Below, in pieces: positions 8,328 to 16,055 of a DNA stretch of 64,000 bases (position 1 is its first letter; every line of letters begins with the position of its first letter). The position numbers were made by a program, and so were the translations under genes. Under the pieces are notes generated by a model. That model had not been told where the DNA came from. It saw nothing but the letters and a program-made list of their open reading frames with translations, and did not search any database. Origin of the DNA: Kineococcus terrestris (GTDB taxonomy: Bacteria > Actinomycetota > Actinomycetes > Actinomycetales > Kineococcaceae); assembly GCF_041020765.1 (NCBI RefSeq), contig NZ_JBEUEJ010000021.1, one strand, 5' to 3'.

Positions 8328-8893
8328 CCGACCCCTCGACCGGCCGCTCCGCCGTCCCCACCGGCCCCGCCGGCCCCACCGGTGCCGCTGCTCCCGCCGA
8401 CCCGGACGACCCGTACGCCGGGCTGCGCAGCGAGACGCCCACCGAGCGGCAGGACCGCAACTGGGTCGAGCTGCTGCAGGAGCTGCGGGTCGTGCAGACC
8501 GGCGTCCAGCTGCTCACCGGGTTCCTGCTGACGCTGCCGTTCCAGGCGCGCTTCGCGGAGCTGGACACCTTCCAGCGCACGGTCTACGTCGTCGTGATGC
8601 TGCTGGCCGTGACGGCGACCGTCCTGTTCGTCGCCCCCGTCGGCTACCACCGCGCCCTGTTCCGCCGCCGGTCCAAGCGCCGGCTCGTGGACGCCGGGAC
8701 CCGCTTCGCCAAGGCCGGGCTGACGACGGTGGCGCTCGTCGTCAGCGGGGTCGTGCTGCTCGTCGTGGACGTCGTCCTCGGGCGCGCGTGGGGCGTGGCG
8801 GCCGGCTCGACCATCGCCGCGCTGGTCGTCCTGTTCTGGTGGGTGATGCCCCGCAACGCCGTCCGGCTCGCCCGCCGCGAGAACGGCGGCTGA
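8324..8893 (+). CDS. DUF6328-type four-helix membrane protein
   Basis: 189 residues. After a 45-residue Pro/Ala-rich leader comes NWVELLQELRVVQTGVQLLT, then four hydrophobic helices ending in VLFWWVMPRNAVRLAR. This arrangement matches a small actinobacterial membrane family (DUF6328) of unknown function. It starts at a GTG overlapping the DUF1697 gene by 4 bases and is the last gene of this plus-strand run. Confidence 0.75.
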   Translation: MTDPSTGRSAVPTGPAGPTGAAAPADPDDPYAGLRSETPTERQDRNWVELLQELRVVQTGVQLLTGFLLTLPFQARFAELDTFQRTVYVVVMLLAVTATVLFVAPVGYHRALFRRRSKRRLVDAGTRFAKAGLTTVALVVSGVVLLVVDVVLGRAWGVAAGSTIAALVVLFWWVMPRNAVRLARRENGG

Positions 8894-8916
8894 CCGCGGC
8901 GCGGGCGGGCCGGTGC

Positions 8917-9975
8917 TCAGGACCCGGACAGGGCCGCCGCCAGGGCCGGGACGAGGTGGTCCAGCGCGTAGGGCACCGACAGCGCGGTGCCGTAGCTCAT
9001 CGCCCCGCGCACGTCGAGGTCGGGCAGCACCAGGGCGCCGCGGCGCACGACGTCCAGGGACGCGAGCACGCCGTCGGTCTCCACGCCCGCGCGCGAGCCG
9101 TCGTCGGTGAGCACGACGAGGACGTCGGCCTCCAGCAGGTCCAGGCGCTCGCGGGAGACCTCCACGAAGAAGCTGTCGCCGGTGTCGGCGGCGGCCACCG
9201 CCTCGGGCAGGGCGAAGCCCAGGTCGGCCATCACCTGCCCGCGCGCGTCCCCGGGCAGGAACACCCCGTAGCGCCCGTCGTAGGGCAGCGCCACCACGCC
9301 GGTGCGCCCGGCGAACTCGGGGTTCGCCGCCCGGGCGTCGGCGAACGCCCGCTCGACGTCCTCCTCCAGCCGGCGCCCGGCCTCCTCCCGGCCGAGCGCC
9401 GTGGCGATGAGCCGGGTCTGGACGGCCCGGTCGACGGCGTAGGCGGTCGTGCCGGCGGGCCGGGCCAGGACCGGCGCCACCCGCGACAGCTGCTCGAACA
9501 GCGGCGCCTGCAGCCCGGAGGAGACCGCCAGGACGAGGTCGGGGCGCAGCGCGGCGACCTCCTCGACGCTGACCTCGGCGTCGGAGCCCAGCCGCACCGG
9601 CGTCCCCGTCAGCAGCGGCTCGGCCCACGGCCCCAGCCCCGTCTCCGGGTAGAAGGTGAAGCCGGTCGTCGCCAGCGGCTGCCCGCCCAGCGCCAGCAGC
9701 ACGTCGGCGTCGCTGACGCCCACGCTGACGACCCGCTGCGGCGCCGCGGGCACCTCGGTGGTGCCGAACTCGCTCTCGAAGGTCAGCGGGAACGGGCCGC
9801 CCGGCCCGGCGCCGGTGGCCGCGACCGGTCCGGCGGGGGCGTCGCCGGCGCACCCGGCCGCGCCGAGCAGGGCCGTGCCCACCACGCCCACCGTGCCCGC
9901 GGCGCCGGCGAGCAGGCCGCGGCGGCTGGGGAGGGGCGCGGGGCGGGCGGGACGGAGGTCAGCGGTGATCGACAT
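8917..9975 (-). CDS. Iron-siderophore ABC transporter binding lipoprotein
   Basis: 352-residue FepB/FhuD-class periplasmic-binding-fold protein. The N-terminus has SRR (17-19), a hydrophobic core and a lipobox ending at Cys42, so it is a Tat-type lipoprotein. The start of the mature domain, TEVPAAPQRVVSVGVSDADV, is diagnostic of siderophore binders. No permease or ATPase lies beside it. An IdeR-type iron box directly upstream indicates repression when iron is plentiful. ATG at 9975 probably coincides with the 5' end of the transcript. Confidence 0.92.
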   Translation of the reverse strand: MSITADLRPARPAPLPSRRGLLAGAAGTVGVVGTALLGAAGCAGDAPAGPVAATGAGPGGPFPLTFESEFGTTEVPAAPQRVVSVGVSDADVLLALGGQPLATTGFTFYPETGLGPWAEPLLTGTPVRLGSDAEVSVEEVAALRPDLVLAVSSGLQAPLFEQLSRVAPVLARPAGTTAYAVDRAVQTRLIATALGREEAGRRLEEDVERAFADARAANPEFAGRTGVVALPYDGRYGVFLPGDARGQVMADLGFALPEAVAAADTGDSFFVEVSRERLDLLEADVLVVLTDDGSRAGVETDGVLASLDVVRRGALVLPDLDVRGAMSYGTALSVPYALDHLVPALAAALSGS

Positions 9976-9980
9976 GTCCG

Positions 9981-9999
9981 TGAGGGTAGCCTCACCTCA
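9981..9999 (-). promoter_or_regulatory. IdeR/DmdR1 iron box overlapping a leaderless promoter
   Basis: On the minus strand the 19 bases TGAGGTGAGGCTACCCTCA match the iron-box consensus TTAGGTTAGGCTAACCTAA at 15 of 19 positions. The TACCCT inside it (9988-9983) is 7 bases before the ATG, so the box also contains the likely -10 element. Bound Fe-IdeR would directly block polymerase. Confidence 0.85.
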
Positions 10000-10040
10000 C
10001 TCAGGGGGGCCGGAGGGGCCGGTCCCGACCCGGCAGCCGC

Positions 10041-11879
10041 TCAGTCCCGCCGGCGCACCGCGCGGGCGGCCGCCCCCACCGTCTGCCGCACCCCGTCGAC
10101 GACGATCTCGCGGGCGCCCGCGCGCTCCTCGGCGTCGGAGGACACGGCCTGCCGGACGACGGCCTTCGCGGTCGACACCAGCTGCTCCCGGGTGGTGTGC
10201 GGCGGGATCATCGGCACGTTCGCGTCGACCACGGCGTGCACGACGACGGGCTCGCGCGCGGCCACCGCCCGGTCCAGGACGGCGTCCAGGCCCTCGGGGG
10301 AGTCCGCGCGCAGACCGCCCAGCCCCAGCAGCTCGGCGTAGCGGTCGTACGGCAGGGACGGCACCTCCACCGCGGGCCGGAACGGCACCTCCGCCTGCAC
10401 CGCCCGCGCCTCCCACGCCACGAACGACAGCTCCGCGTTGTCCAGGACCACCACGACGAACCGCGGGTCCGCCCACCCGCGCCAGCGCTGCGCCACGGTG
10501 ATCAGCTCGTTGACGCCGTTCATCTGCATCGCCCCGTCGCCGACCAGCGCCAGCACGGGCCGGTCCGGGTGGGCCTGCTTGGCGGCCAGCGCGTACGGCA
10601 TCCCGCCGCCCATCGACAGCAGCGTGCCGGACAGGGACGCCAGCATCCCCGGCCGCAGGTCCAGGTCGCGCGCGTACCAGCTGGTCGCCGTGCCGCAGTC
10701 GACGGCGATCATCGCGTCGTCGCTCAGACGCTCGGACAGCCCCCGCACGAGCAGCTCGGGGTTCAGCGGGTCCGCGGCGGCGCGGGCCCGCTCGGCGCTC
10801 CACGCCCGCCAGTCGCGGTTCCACCCGGCGATCTCCTCGCGCCACGACGGGTCCGGGTCGGCGCCCTCCAGCAGCGGCAGCAGCGCCCGCAGCGTCTCGG
10901 CGGCGTCCCCGACGAGGTTGACCTCGGTGGGGTAGCGCGTCCCGCAGCGGGTGCCGTCGACGTCGACCTGCACGGCGCGCGCCTTCCCCGGCGGCGGGTA
11001 GTGCTCGCTGTACGGCATCGTCGTGCCGACCAGCAGCAGCACGTCGCACTCCTGCATGAGGTTCCAGCTCGGGCGCGTGCCCAGCAGCCCGATCGCGCCG
11101 GTCACCCAGTCCAGCCGGTCGTCCAGGACCGCCTTGCCCAGCAGCGCCTTCGCCACGCCCGCGCCCAGCCGGTCGGCCACGGCGGTCAGCTCCTCGGTCG
11201 CGCCGAGCGCGCCGGCACCCGCCAGCACCGCCACCCGCCGGCCCGAGCGCAGCACCTGCGCGGCCCGGGCCAGCGCCTCCGGCCGCGGGACGCCCGGCAG
11301 CGAGCCCGGCACCGCGCTGGTGCTCACGTACCCGTGCCCGTGGGGGACCTGGAGCACCGCGTCGGCGTCCTGCAGGTCGCTGGGCAGCACGACGGCCGTC
11401 ACCGTGCGCCGCTCGCGGGCCGTGCGGGCCGCGCGGTCCACCACGTGCTGCACCTGGCTGGCCGCGGAGACCTGGAAGACGAAGTCGCCGGCCACGTCGC
11501 CGAACAGCCGGACCAGGTCCAGCTCCTGGTAGTACTGCGAGCCCAGCGCGGGGGTCGCGGTCTGCCCCAGCAGGGCGACGACGGGGACGTGGTCCAGCTT
11601 GGCGTCGTACAGGCCGTTGAGGACGTGGACCGCGCCCGGCCCGGAGGTGACGACCGCGACGCCCAGCGGGCTGCCGCCGTACTTCACGTCCGCGGTGGCG
11701 GCGAAGCCGGCGGTCTCCTCGTGGCGCACCTGCACGAACTCCGCCTCGCCGGCCTCCACGGCGCGGCCGATCGCGGAGACCACCCCGCCGATCCCGTCGC
11801 CGGGGTAGCCGTAGAAGCGGCGCGCGCCCCACGCGGCCAGGCGCGAGACGACGTGGTCACCGACCGTGGGGGAGCTCAT
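10041..11879 (-). CDS. poxB: Thiamine-diphosphate enzyme, pyruvate oxidase/quinone dehydrogenase-like
   Basis: 612-residue ThDP-dependent enzyme with the three-domain layout of the acetolactate synthase/pyruvate oxidase family. The N-terminal Pyr domain has the catalytic Glu in VRHEETAGF (about residue 50); the ThDP-binding motif GDGAMQMNGVNEL is near 440. The overall pattern (YGYPGDGIGGVVSAI, SQYYQELDL) fits PoxB-like proteins that convert pyruvate to acetate and CO2 and pass electrons to quinone. ATG at 11879 follows GAGGGTGGGG. Sulfoacetaldehyde acetyltransferase or another 2-oxoacid enzyme cannot be excluded. Confidence 0.8.
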   Translation of the reverse strand: MSSPTVGDHVVSRLAAWGARRFYGYPGDGIGGVVSAIGRAVEAGEAEFVQVRHEETAGFAATADVKYGGSPLGVAVVTSGPGAVHVLNGLYDAKLDHVPVVALLGQTATPALGSQYYQELDLVRLFGDVAGDFVFQVSAASQVQHVVDRAARTARERRTVTAVVLPSDLQDADAVLQVPHGHGYVSTSAVPGSLPGVPRPEALARAAQVLRSGRRVAVLAGAGALGATEELTAVADRLGAGVAKALLGKAVLDDRLDWVTGAIGLLGTRPSWNLMQECDVLLLVGTTMPYSEHYPPPGKARAVQVDVDGTRCGTRYPTEVNLVGDAAETLRALLPLLEGADPDPSWREEIAGWNRDWRAWSAERARAAADPLNPELLVRGLSERLSDDAMIAVDCGTATSWYARDLDLRPGMLASLSGTLLSMGGGMPYALAAKQAHPDRPVLALVGDGAMQMNGVNELITVAQRWRGWADPRFVVVVLDNAELSFVAWEARAVQAEVPFRPAVEVPSLPYDRYAELLGLGGLRADSPEGLDAVLDRAVAAREPVVVHAVVDANVPMIPPHTTREQLVSTAKAVVRQAVSSDAEERAGAREIVVDGVRQTVGAAARAVRRRD

Positions 11880-11897
11880 CGCCCCACCCTCGACGCG

Positions 11898-11936
11898 CGA
11901 CGGCCGCCCCGCACCTCAGGTGCGGGGCGGCCGTCG
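11898..11936 (-). terminator. Perfect 19-bp inverted repeat, likely terminator
   Basis: Two 19-base arms are exactly complementary around a single central base, so the hairpin would have a loop of 3-5 bases. It lies 18 bases after the stop of the YtxH-like gene and 18 bases before the ATG of the poxB-like gene, both on the minus strand. It should end the upstream transcript. No T-run follows. Confidence 0.7.
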
Positions 11937-11954
11937 GCGCCCGTCGCGGGCTGG

Positions 11955-12260
11955 TCAGTCGCTGGGCATGCGGGTGTGGTGCTGGTCGCCCAGCGCGCCG
12001 TCACCGCTGCCGCCGCCGGAGGTCACCTTGTCCTTGACCTGCCCGGCCACCGCTCCCGCGGAGTCGGACAGCTTCGCCCCGGCCTGCTTGGCCATGTCGG
12101 TCCCGCGGTCCTGCAGGTCGACGACCTTCTCCTGCACCTTCGGGTTGCCCCACAGGCGCCCGGCGGCCGCGGCGATCTGGTCGTAGCGCTCCCGGCCCGC
12201 TCGGGTGCCGAGGACGTAGCCGGCGGCGCCGGCGACGAGGAAGAGGGCCTTGCCCTTCAT
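11955..12260 (-). CDS. YtxH-like small membrane-anchored protein
   Basis: 101 residues. A short hydrophobic N-terminus (ALFLVAGAAGYVLGTRAGRE) precedes an amphipathic, charged helix region and a Gly/Ser-rich tail. The GxxxGxxxGRE pattern is typical of YtxH-type stress-associated proteins and related actinobacterial proteins. I chose ATG 12260 over the adjacent GTG 12263 because GGGAGG lies 6 bases before the ATG. Function unknown. Confidence 0.72.
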   Translation of the reverse strand: MKGKALFLVAGAAGYVLGTRAGRERYDQIAAAAGRLWGNPKVQEKVVDLQDRGTDMAKQAGAKLSDSAGAVAGQVKDKVTSGGGSGDGALGDQHHTRMPSD

Positions 12261-12310
12261 CACGTGCCTCCCTGGGGTCGTGGTCGTGATCTCGCCCGTC
12301 CACTCTGGCA

Positions 12311-12330
12311 GCGCGGGCCGCGGCCCGCGC
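12311..12330 (-). terminator. GC palindrome after the EgtE-like gene
   Basis: A perfect 20-base palindrome (GCGCGGGCC, GC, GGCCCGCGC) lies 25 bases after the stop of the minus-strand PLP-enzyme gene. It could form a terminator hairpin, although the arms leave almost no loop. In DNA this GC-rich such palindromes arise by chance more easily. Confidence 0.3.
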
Positions 12331-12354
12331 GCCGAGCCGCCGTCGACGGCCTGC

Positions 12355-13584
12355 TCAGCGCCCGGTGACCGCGGTCAGCGCCGCCGCGAGCGCCGCGACG
12401 TCCCCGGCGGTGGTGTCCAGGTGCCCCGACACGCGCAGCACGTCGCGGGTCATCTCCTCCGGCGCTCGCTCGCGCGCGGCGGCCGTGGTGACGGTGCCGT
12501 GCTCGGCGAGCAGGCGCGCGCGCACCGCGAGCACGTCGACGTCGTCCCGGTCGGGGCGCAGGGTGACCGTCGCGCTCGGCTCGGCGGCGTCCTCCACGAC
12601 GGTCCAGCCCGGCACGTCCGCCAGCCCCTCGCGCACGGCGCGGCCCACGGCCGCCAGCCCGGCGCGCACGCGCTCCGGCCCGAGCGCGAGGTGCTCGGCC
12701 AGGGCCGCGGCCAGCCCGACCCGGCCGGCCACGTGCCCCTCGGAGCGGTCGCCCAGGCGCCCGCGCCACGCCGAGCCGGGGGAGGCGGCGACCAGGCCGA
12801 CCCCGCGCGGGCCGGCCAGCCACTTGCGCGAGGTCGCGTAGACGACGACGTCGGCGCCGGCCAGGTCCCCGGTCAGCGGCAGCCGCACGTCCAGGTGGCC
12901 CAGGGCCTGCGCGGCGTCCACGACGACCGGCACCCCGGCGCGCGCGCACACCGCGACCAGCTCGGGCACGGGCTGCACGGTGCCGGCGTGGCTGCCCAGC
13001 CACGTCAGGTGCACCAGGTCCGGGCGCCGCGCGCGCAGGGCCGCGGCCAGGTCGGCGGGGTCGAGGCGGTGCGGGCCGGGTGCGTCGGGAGCGGGCAGCG
13101 CCGGGGCGCTCGCGCCGACGGACGCCAGGAGGGTCAGGTTGGGGCCGTACTCGCCGCGGGCGCGCAGGACCGTGCGCGGCGGGCCGCCGGGCCGGGCCAG
13201 CAGGACGTGCAGGAGGGCGTCGTGCGCGGAGTGCGTCCAGGCGACCGAGCCCTCGTGCCCGCCCCCGTGCCCGTCCCCGTGCCCGCTCGCGTCCCAGCCC
13301 AGCAGCGCGCGGACGGCGGCCCGCCCGCCGTCGAGGACCCCGGCGGCCTCCGCGGCGGCCACGTACCCGCCGGCCTCCGCCTCGCGGCGGGTGTGCGCGG
13401 CGACGGCGTCCAGGACCGCGGTGCTGCTGCGCCCGGCGGCGGCCGAGTCCAGGTGGCGCAGGGTCCGCGGCGGGCGGGCGGCGCGGTGGGCGGCGCCGAG
13501 GCCCGGCACGAGGTCCTCGGCGGGGTCGTCGGCGGGGTCGTCGGCGGGGTCGTCGGCGGGGTCGGTGGCGGGCTCGGTGGTCAC
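12355..13584 (-). CDS. egtE: Class V aminotransferase-fold PLP enzyme, EgtE-like
   Basis: 409 residues. The PLP lysine is in ATSRKWLAGPRGVGL (Lys254), preceded by the cofactor Asp in PVVVDAAQALGHLD, both very like mycobacterial EgtE, the C-S lyase of the last step of ergothioneine synthesis. The other egt genes are not nearby. Start GTG 13584 removes an implausible upstream extension; the first 25 residues are a repeated ADDP tract encoded by a 12-base tandem repeat. The function could also be that of a related cysteine lyase. Confidence 0.7.
   Translation of the reverse strand: MTTEPATDPADDPADDPADDPAEDLVPGLGAAHRAARPPRTLRHLDSAAAGRSSTAVLDAVAAHTRREAEAGGYVAAAEAAGVLDGGRAAVRALLGWDASGHGDGHGGGHEGSVAWTHSAHDALLHVLLARPGGPPRTVLRARGEYGPNLTLLASVGASAPALPAPDAPGPHRLDPADLAAALRARRPDLVHLTWLGSHAGTVQPVPELVAVCARAGVPVVVDAAQALGHLDVRLPLTGDLAGADVVVYATSRKWLAGPRGVGLVAASPGSAWRGRLGDRSEGHVAGRVGLAAALAEHLALGPERVRAGLAAVGRAVREGLADVPGWTVVEDAAEPSATVTLRPDRDDVDVLAVRARLLAEHGTVTTAAARERAPEEMTRDVLRVSGHLDTTAGDVAALAAALTAVTGR
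13519..13566. repeat. 12-bp tandem repeat coding ADDP
   Basis: Four consecutive 12-base units GGCGGGGTCGTC (the last with two changes) encode the repeated ADDP residues at the N-terminus of the EgtE-like protein. Units are in frame, so copy-number change would alter only the length of this tail. Confidence 0.8.
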
Positions 13585-13659
13585 GGCGGGATCGTGCCAG
13601 CAGCGCGTTCCGCTGTCCGGCCAGCGGGCCGGACGCTGTCCACGTCGGTGGCAGGGCGC

Positions 13660-13665
13660 TAGGGT
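13660..13665 (+). promoter_or_regulatory. -10 box of a leaderless gene
   Basis: TAGGGT is followed by 7 bases and then GTG 13673. This spacing places the transcription start at the start codon, and no ribosome-binding site is present upstream of it. Confidence 0.5.
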
Positions 13666-13672
13666 GCGGCGC

Positions 13673-14491
13673 GTGCAACGGCTGCTCATCACCGGGTCCA
13701 GCGGGACCGTCGGACGCCTGCTCGTCGACCGCCTCGCCGCCGCGCGGCCCGACCGCCGCCTGCGGCTGCTCGACCTGCACCACCCGGACGGGCTCGCCGA
13801 TCGCGCGGACCCGGCGGGCGTCGAGCTCGTCGAGGGCTCGGTCACCGACGCGGCCGTCGTGGCGGCCGCCGTCGAGGGCGTCGACGCCGTCCTCCACCTC
13901 GGCGGCATCAGCGTCGAGGGCCCCTGGCGCGACGTCCTGGAGGTCAACGTCCACGGCACGTTCACGGTGCTGGACGAGGCCGCCCGCGCGGGCGTGCGCA
14001 CCGTCGTGCTCGCCTCCAGCAACCACGCCGTCGGCATGACCCGCCGCGGCGACGCCGACCTGCCGGCCGACGCCCCGTTCCACCCCGACACCTACTACGG
14101 CTGGTCCAAGACCGCCGGGGAGTCGCTGGGCCGGTTGTTCGTCGAGCGCGCGGGCCTGAGCGTCGTCGCGCTGCGCATCGGCTCGTGCGCGGAGCGCCCG
14201 CAGGACGAGCGCCAGCTGGCCACCTGGCTCTCGCCCGACGACTGCGCCCGCCTCGTCGAGGCGTCGATCGATCCCGCGACCACGGGCTTCCACCTCGTGT
14301 GGGGCGTCTCGCGCAACACCCGCCGCTGGTGGTCCCTGGCCGAGGGGGAGGCGATCGGCTACCGGCCCGCCGACGACGCCGAGGTCTTCGCCGCCGAGGT
14401 CGAGCGCGCCGGGGGCGAGCCGGTGCCGGTGGACGTGGTGGGGGGGAGCTTCACCCGGTTCGCGCTGGGCACGTGCGACGTGCAGGGTTGA
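13673..14491 (+). CDS. NAD-dependent epimerase/dehydratase family, uronate dehydrogenase-like
   Basis: 272-residue extended short-chain dehydrogenase. The NAD motif LLITGSSGTVG is at the very N-terminus and YYGWSKTAGE carries the catalytic Tyr and Lys near residue 140. The nearby SSNHAVGM and the length of about 270 resemble bacterial uronate dehydrogenases, which oxidise glucuronate or galacturonate to aldarolactones. Start GTG 13673 is supported by the Rossmann motif and a leaderless -10 box. The substrate assignment is inferred from family resemblance. Confidence 0.78.
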   Translation: MQRLLITGSSGTVGRLLVDRLAAARPDRRLRLLDLHHPDGLADRADPAGVELVEGSVTDAAVVAAAVEGVDAVLHLGGISVEGPWRDVLEVNVHGTFTVLDEAARAGVRTVVLASSNHAVGMTRRGDADLPADAPFHPDTYYGWSKTAGESLGRLFVERAGLSVVALRIGSCAERPQDERQLATWLSPDDCARLVEASIDPATTGFHLVWGVSRNTRRWWSLAEGEAIGYRPADDAEVFAAEVERAGGEPVPVDVVGGSFTRFALGTCDVQG

Positions 14492-14532
14492 GCGCGCAGG
14501 CCCGCGCCCGCGGGCCGCGGGAGGAGACCAGC

Positions 14533-14721
14533 ATGGCCAGCGTCAGCCCGATCGACGTCCAGAAGGCGCTGCACGGCGTCGAGTACCCGGCCAGCAAGGA
14601 CGCGCTCGTGCAGGCCGCCGAGGGCAACGGGGCGTCGGGTGAGGTGCTCGAGGCCGTCAAGGGCATCCCCGAGCGCGAGTACGAGGGCCCGACGGGCGTC
14701 TCGGCCGAGATCTTCAACTGA
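14533..14721 (+). CDS. DUF2795 small protein
   Basis: 62 residues, ATG at 14533 with a GGGAGGAG ribosome-binding site. Sequence features such as VQKALHGVEYPASKDALVQA and IPEREYEGPTGVSAEI are the hallmark of DUF2795, a small actinobacterial domain of unknown function. It is followed by a palindromic element that separates it from a convergent gene. Confidence 0.88.
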   Translation: MASVSPIDVQKALHGVEYPASKDALVQAAEGNGASGEVLEAVKGIPEREYEGPTGVSAEIFN

Positions 14722-14734
14722 CCCCTGTGCCACC

Positions 14735-14786
14735 CCCGCCGTGATCATGAACGGGTGAGACCTCACCCACCCATGATCACGGCGGG
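14735..14786. repeat. Palindromic intergenic element, copy A
   Basis: A 52-base inverted repeat with a perfect 15-base outer stem (core CCGTGATCATG and its complement) and a 7-base inner stem GGGTGAG/CTCACCC around a 2-base loop. The same core recurs at 23732-23781. Both copies lie between convergent gene ends, so it probably acts as a bidirectional terminator or is a REP-like dispersed element. Confidence 0.75.
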
Positions 14787-14820
14787 AGGGGGTGCCGCGG
14801 GAGGTGCGGGCCCGGGCGGG

Positions 14821-15084
14821 TCAGGCGGGGGGGCCGGAGGCGCGCGGTGCGACGGCGGCGTCGGTCACCGGCAGGGCCGCGGGGACGACGGCCGGGACGT
14901 CGGCGACGACGGCGCGCCGCCAGCGGAGCGCGGCCGGGGCGCCGTACGCGGCGGCCGCCAGGACGGCCGCGGTGGCGCCCAGGGCGCTGCCACCGGCGCC
15001 CAGCACGACCGCGGCGGCCAGCAGCGCCGCGCACAGGAGGAGGTCGCCGGCGGCGACCCAGCGAGCTCGTGCCGTCGTGTCCAC
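14821..15084 (-). CDS. Small two-helix membrane protein
   Basis: 87 residues with two hydrophobic segments (LLLCAALLAAAVVLGAGG and the Ala-rich segment after it) and a short hydrophilic tail. GTG 15084 is chosen because a GGAGAGGGGGC ribosome-binding site lies just upstream; the frame remains open further but without sense as a protein. A promoter with an operator-like spacer is upstream. No family recognised. Confidence 0.55.
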   Translation of the reverse strand: MDTTARARWVAAGDLLLCAALLAAAVVLGAGGSALGATAAVLAAAAYGAPAALRWRRAVVADVPAVVPAALPVTDAAVAPRASGPPA

Positions 15085-15118
15085 GGTGCCCCCTCTCCTC
15101 GTCCTGCGTCTGCCACCG

Positions 15119-15147
15119 ATTGTGAGTTCGGCGGACCGAACACGCAA
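15119..15147 (-). promoter_or_regulatory. Promoter with operator-like inverted repeat in its spacer
   Basis: On the minus strand a TTGCGT (15147-15142) and a CACAAT (15124-15119) are 17 bases apart, with an expected start about 28 bases before the small membrane gene. The spacer is filled by GTTCGG-N4-CCGAAC (15126-15141). This lies in the intergenic region divergent from the MntR-like gene, so a DtxR/MntR-type site is possible but unproven. Confidence 0.45.
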
Positions 15148-15320
15148 CTGGAGCGTCCGGGAGCCGCGGGTGCGGCGGTGCGCTCCGCGGGCGGTCCCGG
15201 GCGCGGTGGCAAGCTGAGCCCGTCGCGGCGCGGGCCGCGGCGCCGGGCGGTGCGCGCCGCGCGTCAGCGCACCCGGCCGGCACGACGAGGGGGACACCGT
15301 CCCCGGGGGAGGCCCGAGAC

Positions 15321-16055
15321 GTGGTGCCGACCGCCAAGCGGACCGCTGCCACCCGCACCCAGCCCGCGGGCAGCGGCGGGGCGGAGGTCTTCACGCCCGC
15401 CGCCGAGGACTGCCTCAAGATCGTCTACACGGCGGGGGAGTGGTCCGAGCGCAAGGTGACCCTGTCGATGCTCGCGGGCGAGATGGGCGTGTCCGCCTCC
15501 ACCGCCTCCGAGGCCGTGCGCAAGCTGACCGACGCCGGCCTGCTGCTGCACGAGCGCTACGGCGGGGTCGAGCTGACCGAGGCGGGCCGCGCCCGCGCCC
15601 TCGTCGTCGTGCGCCGCCACCGGCTGCTGGAGACCTTCCTCGTCGCCGACCTCGGCTACTCCTGGGACGAGGTCCACGAGGAGGCCGAGGTCCTCGAGCA
15701 CGTCGTCTCCGACCGGCTCCTGGACCGCCTGGACGCCCGCCTCGGCCACCCCGAGCGCGACCCGCACGGCGACCCCATCCCCCAGCCGGACGGGACCGTG
15801 CCCCAGCCCGGCGCGCACGCCCTTGGCGACCTGGCCGAGGGCTCCGCGGGCGTCGTGGCGCGCATCTCCGACGCCGACCCGGACGTCCTGCGCTACTTCG
15901 CCGAGCTCGGCCTCGGCCTCGACGTGCGGGTGGAGGTCGTCCAGCGCCGCGGGTTCGCCGGCACCACCGTCGTGCGCATCGGGGGCGACGGCGGGCGCGA
16001 GGTCGACCTCGGCGACCCCGCCGTGGCGTCGGTGTGGGTGCTGCCGGCCCGGTGA
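15321..16055 (+). CDS. mntR: DtxR/MntR-family metal-dependent repressor
   Basis: 244 residues. The winged helix-turn-helix is at about residues 25-90 (DCLKIVYTAGEWSERKVTLS then MGVSASTASEAVRKL). The dimerisation and metal-binding domain follows, with EVLEHVVSDRLLDRLDARLG and HPERDPHGDPIP containing the metal-ligand His and Glu residues, and a C-terminal SH3-like (FeoA) domain. It resembles the Mn-responsive actinobacterial branch more than IdeR, but this cannot be settled by eye. GTG 15321 has GGGGGAGG upstream. A PfkB-like gene overlaps its stop by 4 bases. Confidence 0.88.
   Translation: MVPTAKRTAATRTQPAGSGGAEVFTPAAEDCLKIVYTAGEWSERKVTLSMLAGEMGVSASTASEAVRKLTDAGLLLHERYGGVELTEAGRARALVVVRRHRLLETFLVADLGYSWDEVHEEAEVLEHVVSDRLLDRLDARLGHPERDPHGDPIPQPDGTVPQPGAHALGDLAEGSAGVVARISDADPDVLRYFAELGLGLDVRVEVVQRRGFAGTTVVRIGGDGGREVDLGDPAVASVWVLPAR

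Noticed and set aside
13519..13566. Tandem repeats as a CRISPR array
   Set aside because: Units of 9-12 bases without unique spacers and in frame with coding sequence are simple tandem repeats, not CRISPR. The same holds for 16471, 28426, 28737 and 43326.
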